NCBI GenBank assembly: GCA_020438245.1
Contig: JAGQUY010000486.1
Location: forward strand, 1-10,571
Direction: 5' to 3'
DNA length: 10,571 bases
Source of the DNA: Bacteroidota bacterium
Lineage (GTDB): Bacteria > CLD3 > SB21
Shown here piece by piece: positions 6,946-10,571 of this stretch. Position numbers and translations under genes: made by a program. Under the pieces are notes generated by a model that made no database searches, was not told where the DNA came from, and was given only the letters and a program-made list of their open reading frames with translations. The stretch's first letter is position 1; each line of letters begins with the position of its first letter.

Positions 6946-7490
6946 AAATATATACTAAAACCGGGGACGATGGAACTACGGGACTTTTTGGGGGTGAAAG
7001 AGTCTCCAAGAGTGCCGTTCGGATCGAGGCCTACGGGACGGTTGATGAATTGAACGCAGTTTTGGGGCTAGCAGTTTTTCACGTGCAAGATAAACATCTG
7101 AAAGATCTCCTGATTGAACTTCAACACGATCTCTTCATACTGGGCGCTGATCTTGCCACACCGTTATCTGCATCCAGTGATCGTGTTCAGCGGATATCCC
7201 CGGAGGCGGTTGTCCGGATAGAAAAGACGATTGACGAGCTAGAGGACAACTTGGAGCCTTTGAAAAACTTCATTCTTCCTGGAGGAGGACGTGGCGCCTC
7301 CTATTTGCACTTGGCTCGAAATGTGTGCCGAAGAGGGGAGCGCCTGATAGTCAAACTTGCTTCAGAGGAGACGATAGGAAGCACCGTCGTTCAGTATGTT
7401 AACCGCCTTTCTGACTTTTTGTTCGTGCTTGCCCGCTACTCCAATCATGTTGAAGGAATACCTGATATCATATGGAAAAAGAAAGAGTAG
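6942..7490 (+). CDS. pduO: ATP:cob(I)alamin adenosyltransferase, PduO type
   Basis: A 182-residue cytoplasmic enzyme that transfers the adenosyl group of ATP to Co(I) of cobalamin, giving coenzyme B12. The PduO/MMAB signature is complete: the ATP loop YTKTGDDGTTGLFGGERV (4-21), RIEAYGTVDELN (27-38) with Asp35, FILPGGG (110-116) with the phenylalanine that closes the cobalamin pocket in PduO enzymes, ARNVCRRGER (125-134), and YVNRLSDFLF (152-161). The fourth signature usually reads RRAER; here glycine replaces the alanine. Length is typical of the family, which works as a trimer. The ATG overlaps the stop of the preceding propeller gene (ATGA), so translation is probably coupled. Placed after uptake genes, it would trap imported corrinoid as the adenosyl form, the form likely to feed back on the riboswitch upstream. 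Confidence 0.95.
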   Translation: MKIYTKTGDDGTTGLFGGERVSKSAVRIEAYGTVDELNAVLGLAVFHVQDKHLKDLLIELQHDLFILGADLATPLSASSDRVQRISPEAVVRIEKTIDELEDNLEPLKNFILPGGGRGASYLHLARNVCRRGERLIVKLASEETIGSTVVQYVNRLSDFLFVLARYSNHVEGIPDIIWKKKE

Positions 7491-7491
7491 C

Positions 7492-7695
7492 ATGATAACG
7501 AGGTGTGTGTGCTTGGATGTCCGATTTGAAGTTCTGAAGGAAATAGCCGAAGAAAAGAGATGTTCGACGGTTGAGGATCTGCAATTCTACACAGGCTGCG
7601 CATCTCAGTGCGGACTCTGCTCACCGTATATCAGACAGATGCTTCGAACGGGTCAAACAGCTTTCGAAGTTGTCTGGTCTCAGACCCTTTCTTAA
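7492..7695 (+). CDS. Small Bfd-like [2Fe-2S] protein
   Basis: A 67-residue protein starting one base after the adenosyltransferase stop, with GAAAGAG (7481-7487) as a weak ribosome binding site. Four cysteines match the BFD-like [2Fe-2S] fold: Cys5-x-Cys7 near the N-terminus and Cys40-x-x-Cys43 (QCGLC) 32 residues later. E. coli Bfd has nearly the same spacing and length (C4, C6, C38, C41; 64 residues). Two more cysteines, 24 and 36, are not part of the usual set. Bfd itself passes electrons to bacterioferritin to release iron. This gene instead ends an adenosyltransferase operon, so a role in reducing cob(II)alamin to cob(I)alamin is an attractive inference. Iron release remains possible given the iron genes next door. 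Its last base pairs overlap the stop of the convergent feoB. Confidence 0.75.
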   Translation: MITRCVCLDVRFEVLKEIAEEKRCSTVEDLQFYTGCASQCGLCSPYIRQMLRTGQTAFEVVWSQTLS

Positions 7696-9731
7696 TAAAC
7701 ACCAAAAGCATTTAGAACCGCGACGGATGCCATGGCCGCACCATAGGCCACCAAGGAATATACTGTTTGCTGCAAAATAGGTATTCTCCAGGATCCTGTT
7801 TCTTTTCTTGCGATGGCCAAGGTGGATATGCATTGCATCGCGATCATGAAAAAGACGATCAGAGCGATCGTCGACGCCGGCGTAAAAAGCGTTTGATTGG
7901 AATCGCTGACTTTGGCGTTTCGCATGGCATTGGTTATGGCATGCTGAAAATTGTCCCCATCGTCGGATATCCGAAGACTCAGGATCATTGCGCTGACAAA
8001 AACCTCACGAGCTGCAAATGCACTCATCAGTGCGACGCCGACGCGCCAATCCCAGCCGAGCGGGCGCAGAACAGGTTCAATCATTCGGCCGAAATCAGCT
8101 GCGAAACTGGTGCTGGTTCTTTCAGCGACTACCCACTGATCTAATTCCTGAGCGCTGAGATTGACAGCTTGCGCTGCCGGTACGTTCGGTGTGACATTGG
8201 GAAAATAGGTGAGAGCCCATATAATCAAACAGCAAACAACGATGGTTGGTCCGGCTTTTGTGAGGTAGGACACCGATCGATAGTATGTGTTACGAAGGAT
8301 GAACCGAAGAATCGGTCTTCGGTACGCCGGCAACTCAAGCATGAGGCCGGTTGGTCCGGACGCCCTGCGGAAGCGGTTGATGATCCCTGCCGCTGCCGTG
8401 CCGAGAAAAAGACTTGTCAGATAAATAATGCCAAGAGCGACACCCCCAATCCACGGCTGGTCACGAGGTACGAGCAAGGCCAGCAGCAAGGCATACACGG
8501 GTAATCGGGCGCTGCAGCTCATCAACGGTATGATAAAGATGGTCAGAAGGCGTTCTCGCCGGTTGGGAATAGTTCGCGCGGCCATGATGGCCGGAATGGC
8601 ACAGGCAAATCCGGACAACATCGGAACAAAAGACCGGCCATTTAGACCTATTTTTGACAGAGGCTTATCAATAATCATGGCTCCTCGCGCCAAGTATCCA
8701 CTGTCTTCGAGGACGCCCAAAAGAAGGAATAGAATCATGATTTGCGGAACAAACGTGAGTACCGTACCGACACCCCCAATAAACCCTTGTGCAATGAGGT
8801 CAACCAGCCATGCTGGTGAGGTGAAGTTCTGAGTTACAGTCGCCGAAAGGATGTCGAACGCTCCGCCAATCATGTCCATCAAGGGCTGGGCAAGCCAGAA
8901 AATGGAGGTAAACAAAATACTCATGATCATTCCAAAGAAGACGATACCCCACCATGGGTGCAAAAGGAACTTGTCTATTTTGATGGAGAACGGATCGGGT
9001 GTTGAAATGCGCGAATTGAAGACGGATCGGTTTATTTCTTGCAGATCAATTGTTTTGGGTAGATTACGAATGACTTTTTCTTCTGTTTGTTCAGCGAACT
9101 GATAGAGCACCGTTACTGTTTCTTCGGTTGGCTCAGGAGGGGGAACCGGTATTGTTTTTGAGAAAAGAGAAGTGCCATACAAAAGCACCGCCTGTTCGAC
9201 AAGGTTTTGAATTCCTTCTCCGGTTCGCCCGTTGATTTTGATAACCGGACAGCCCAACATGGATTGAAGTTGGCTCTCATCGACTTCCAACCGTTTTTTC
9301 AGCAAAAGATCCGGCATCGTAAGAGCAATGACGGTCCGAAATCCTGAGTCCAAGACCTGTTTGGCCAGATATAGCTGTCGCGACAGTTGTGAACAATCAA
9401 CGGAGAGTATCACAAGGTCGGTTGGGGTAGTCGTATTTATGGCAAACAGTGTATCAACCGAAACCTGTTCGTCCGGTGATTTTGGGTAGAGACTGGTTAT
9501 ACCCGGAACATCGATGATTGTCGCGTTGAATTCAAACTTTGGATGCAGTCGCCCGCTGGAAAATTCAACGGTAGTGCCAGCATAATTGGAGGTAGTGTAG
9601 TTTGCACCCGTAAGCAGATTAAAAAGAGTGGTTTTCCCGGAGTTTGGCTGACCCAGAATTGTGATCGTTGGGATGTGGGGGGCAGAAGTTTTGGTCAGAC
9701 CATCCTCAGAATCCGTCAGACCAAGATGCAT
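7692..9731 (-). CDS. feoB: Ferrous iron transporter FeoB (complete)
   Basis: A 679-residue single-chain FeoB. The N-terminal G domain has G1 GQPNSGKTT (27-35), G2 NYAGTTVE (49-56) and G3 DVPG (74-77). G4 is TMPD (138-141) where the family has NxxD, and the G5 region reads NGRTGEG (167-173) instead of an SA-type motif. A helical spacer leads to the membrane part from about residue 255, with LLGVLEDSGYLARGAMIID, SGFACAIPA (373-381) and MSCSARLPVY (404-413) as gate motifs, then the C-terminal FeoB domain. It imports Fe(II) into the cytoplasm. The ATG overlaps the end of feoA by 16 bp and has AGGA 6 nt upstream, so the two are co-translated. The altered G4 predicts weakened guanine selectivity. 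This protein is of a different subclass from the split FeoB at the start of the window. Confidence 0.95.
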   Translation of the reverse strand: MHLGLTDSEDGLTKTSAPHIPTITILGQPNSGKTTLFNLLTGANYTTSNYAGTTVEFSSGRLHPKFEFNATIIDVPGITSLYPKSPDEQVSVDTLFAINTTTPTDLVILSVDCSQLSRQLYLAKQVLDSGFRTVIALTMPDLLLKKRLEVDESQLQSMLGCPVIKINGRTGEGIQNLVEQAVLLYGTSLFSKTIPVPPPEPTEETVTVLYQFAEQTEEKVIRNLPKTIDLQEINRSVFNSRISTPDPFSIKIDKFLLHPWWGIVFFGMIMSILFTSIFWLAQPLMDMIGGAFDILSATVTQNFTSPAWLVDLIAQGFIGGVGTVLTFVPQIMILFLLLGVLEDSGYLARGAMIIDKPLSKIGLNGRSFVPMLSGFACAIPAIMAARTIPNRRERLLTIFIIPLMSCSARLPVYALLLALLVPRDQPWIGGVALGIIYLTSLFLGTAAAGIINRFRRASGPTGLMLELPAYRRPILRFILRNTYYRSVSYLTKAGPTIVVCCLIIWALTYFPNVTPNVPAAQAVNLSAQELDQWVVAERTSTSFAADFGRMIEPVLRPLGWDWRVGVALMSAFAAREVFVSAMILSLRISDDGDNFQHAITNAMRNAKVSDSNQTLFTPASTIALIVFFMIAMQCISTLAIARKETGSWRIPILQQTVYSLVAYGAAMASVAVLNAFGVY

Positions 9732-9976
9732 TCAGCTTCCTGCTTTCTCAACGCGATCACCGTTCCCCGAATAGAGACCGCAAGGGGATCACTGAAGGGA
9801 CTTTTCGCAATCATACGAACTTCCTGCCCCGGAGTGAATCCAATCTCCATCAGTCGAACACATGGCGAATCAGGTGAGAGAGTCTTGGAGGTAACTTTAC
9901 AAATAACAGCACATTCACCGCAACTTAGATCGGCAATGCTGCGGATATCGTCAGATGATTTTTTCTTATTTATCAT
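9716..9976 (-). CDS. feoA: FeoA, ferrous iron transport accessory protein
   Basis: An 86-residue cytoplasmic protein of the FeoA SH3-like family. Characteristic elements are a leading LSCGECAVICKV strand, CVRLMEIGFTPGQEVRMIAKSPFSDPLAVSIRGTVIALRKQEAECILV, with the family's LxExGFxPGxxV and P..D.....R...ALR..EA..I pattern. FeoA is needed for FeoB-driven iron uptake and probably touches FeoB's G domain or membrane part. It is the first gene of the minus-strand operon, read from the promoter at 10032-10060 across the palindrome at 9999-10021. The ATG at 9974-9976 has only a weak GGACGGA element upstream. About the first 14 residues (MINKKKSSDDIRSI) are a polar extension. Cysteines 19, 23, 25 and 38 are more numerous than I expect for FeoA. 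Confidence 0.92.
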   Translation of the reverse strand: MINKKKSSDDIRSIADLSCGECAVICKVTSKTLSPDSPCVRLMEIGFTPGQEVRMIAKSPFSDPLAVSIRGTVIALRKQEAECILV

Positions 9977-9984
9977 ATCCGTCC

Positions 9985-9998
9985 ATGATTAAGATCAT
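9985..9998. repeat. Short inverted repeat beside the feoA operator
   Basis: ATGAT (9985-9989) and ATCAT (9994-9998) flank TAAG and directly adjoin the larger palindrome at 9999-10021. TGAT and ATCA half-elements recall those of Fur-type boxes, so this could be an accessory repressor site within the feoA leader. The repeat is short enough to occur by chance in A+T-rich DNA. Confidence 0.35.
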
Positions 9999-10021
9999 TA
10001 ATTGAGAATGCGTCTCAATTA
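9999..10021. promoter_or_regulatory. Perfect palindrome, candidate metalloregulator operator for feoAB
   Basis: The arms TAATTGAGA (9999-10007) and TCTCAATTA (10013-10021) are perfectly complementary around ATGCG. The site starts about 10 nt downstream of the feoA -10 element and so covers the predicted start of transcription, a usual place for a repressor. The inner TGAGAAT...TCA resembles a Fur 7-1-7 box (TGATAATnATTATCA) in 10 of 14 fixed positions; a DtxR/MntR-family site is also possible. The same sequence could form a 9-bp stem in the feoA leader RNA. No regulator gene is in the window. Confidence 0.6.
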
Positions 10022-10031
10022 CAACAAGATC

Positions 10032-10060
10032 AATATAGACATTGACACCCCATTTGTCAA
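10032..10060 (-). promoter_or_regulatory. sigma-70 type promoter of feoAB
   Basis: On the minus strand TTGACA (10060-10055) and TATATT (10037-10032) are 17 nt apart, identical in hexamers and spacing to the two B12-locus promoters. Transcription would start near 10025 and enter the palindrome at 9999-10021 at once, placing feoAB under that operator. Confidence 0.75.
10042..10060. repeat. Inverted repeat TTGACA-N7-TGTCAA overlapping the feoA -35
   Basis: TTGACA at 10042-10047 on the plus strand and TGTCAA at 10055-10060 form a perfect inverted repeat with a 7-nt spacer; the second arm is the feoA -35. It may be a second regulator site or a back-to-back -35. The plus-strand copy has no convincing -10 at 16-18 nt, so a divergent promoter from it is not supported. 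Confidence 0.4.
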
Positions 10061-10101
10061 GCATTCACATCATCTTTTATGCCATACCGAAGAAAATTCT
10101 T

Positions 10102-10130
10102 TTGATAAAGGAATAATTTTTTCATAAATT
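10102..10130 (+). promoter_or_regulatory. Possible promoter for the A-type Fe-S carrier gene
   Basis: TTGATA (10102-10107) and TAAATT (10125-10130) are 17 nt apart and would start transcription about 30 nt before the ATG at 10168. The region is very A+T rich, so such matches are cheap; this is the best candidate seen, not a firm call. Confidence 0.35.
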
Positions 10131-10167
10131 GATTTTAATATAAACAAACCGTGCGATGGAGGATATA

Positions 10168-10530
10168 ATGGAAACCGCTGAAGCAACAACGACACTTGCT
10201 AACGATGTCACATTGACGCCGCGAGCAATTGAAGAAGTGAAGTCTATCATCAAGGAACAGAGTATTCCGGAGAACTACGTTCTTCGCATCGGCGTTCAAG
10301 GTGGCGGATGTTCTGGATTTCAATACTCGTTGGCATTTGATGAAACGACAAACGAAAATGACACCCAATTGGAGGTCGACGGCATCAAGGTTGCGGTTGA
10401 CTATAAAAGCATGCTTTATATGAAGGGTATCACGCTGGATTTTCAGGATGGATTGAACGGACGCGGCTTCGTGTTCAATAATCCGAACGCGACACGCACT
10501 TGCGGTTGCGGCAGCTCTTTCTCTGCCTGA
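10168..10530 (+). CDS. A-type iron-sulfur carrier protein (IscA/ErpA/SufA family)
   Basis: A 120-residue cytoplasmic protein of the HesB/IscA family that receives Fe-S clusters from the assembly scaffold and passes them to target apoproteins. The family pattern LTPRAIEEVKSIIKEQ, LRIGVQGGGCSGFQYSL, then DYKSMLYMKGITLDF and the C-terminal TCGCGSSFSA is complete, with the three conserved cysteines (one in GGGCSGF, two in CGC). The ATG at 10168 is preferred over the in-frame ATG at 10156 because GGAGG (10158-10162) lies 5 nt before it; that upstream ATG overlaps the Shine-Dalgarno itself. A polar 14-residue N-terminal extension precedes the fold. It is divergent from feoAB, and the shared 190-bp gap could coordinate iron uptake with Fe-S assembly. 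Motifs do not cleanly separate ErpA from IscA or SufA. Confidence 0.93.
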   Translation: METAEATTTLANDVTLTPRAIEEVKSIIKEQSIPENYVLRIGVQGGGCSGFQYSLAFDETTNENDTQLEVDGIKVAVDYKSMLYMKGITLDFQDGLNGRGFVFNNPNATRTCGCGSSFSA

Positions 10531-10571
10531 TTGTTCTTCTTTTTTGATTTTCTGAGGCGTTCTCTTGGGGC

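Noticed and set aside
7767..9102. Several plus-strand open frames opposite feoB
   Set aside because: They are antisense to a complete FeoB with all its domains, resemble no family and have unusual compositions; they are shadows of the real gene.
10531..10571. Pyrimidine-rich tail after the Fe-S carrier gene as a terminator
   Set aside because: It has T-runs but no stem before them, and the window ends too soon to judge.

Overview
The window reads as a stretch of chromosome from a Gram-negative bacterium, probably of the Bacteroidota/Chlorobiota-Ignavibacteriota (FCB) side. The signs are a TonB-dependent outer-membrane receptor, two lipoprotein beta-propellers of the type found beside B12 receptors in Bacteroidota, and a FeoB whose gate motifs (SGFACAIPA, MSCSARLPVY) resemble those I associate with that group. 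The three best promoters are of the ordinary sigma-70 form and identical in layout (TTGACA, 17 nt, TATATT), which argues against a classical Bacteroidales species. The lineage is an inference. There are no mobile elements, CRISPR arrays, rRNAs or tRNAs.

Layout. (1) Positions 1-1993, plus strand: a FeoB-type ferrous iron transporter split into two translationally coupled genes, a G-domain protein (5' end outside the window) and a separate membrane permease, joined by an ATGA overlap. (2) Positions 2016-7695, plus strand: a vitamin B12 locus. A sigma-70 promoter and a well-formed cobalamin riboswitch with a hairpin next to the ribosome binding site lead into a BtuB-like receptor and a BtuG-like beta-propeller lipoprotein. 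A second promoter then precedes a small DUF6580-like membrane protein, a second beta-propeller lipoprotein, a PduO-type ATP:cob(I)alamin adenosyltransferase and a 67-residue Bfd-like [2Fe-2S] protein. (3) Positions 7692-9976, minus strand: a conventional feoA-feoB operon, converging on the B12 locus with a 4-bp overlap of stop codons. (4) Positions 9977-10167: a divergent regulatory region with a strong promoter for feoAB and a 9-bp-arm palindrome just downstream of its -10, a likely metalloregulator operator. (5) Positions 10168-10530, plus strand: an A-type Fe-S carrier (IscA/ErpA family).

How it may work together. The B12 genes suggest a route from surface capture (BtuG-like), through outer-membrane transport (BtuB) and an unproven inner-membrane step (DUF6580-like protein), to intracellular trapping by adenosylation (PduO). 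The Bfd-like protein could supply electrons to bring Co(II) to Co(I), which the adenosyltransferase needs. No BtuCDF ABC transporter is present in the window. Iron import and Fe-S assembly genes flank the locus. The most interesting proposals are the pairing of adenosyltransferase with a Bfd-like protein, the DUF6580-like candidate permease, the two diverged propellers, and two structurally different FeoB systems within 10 kb.
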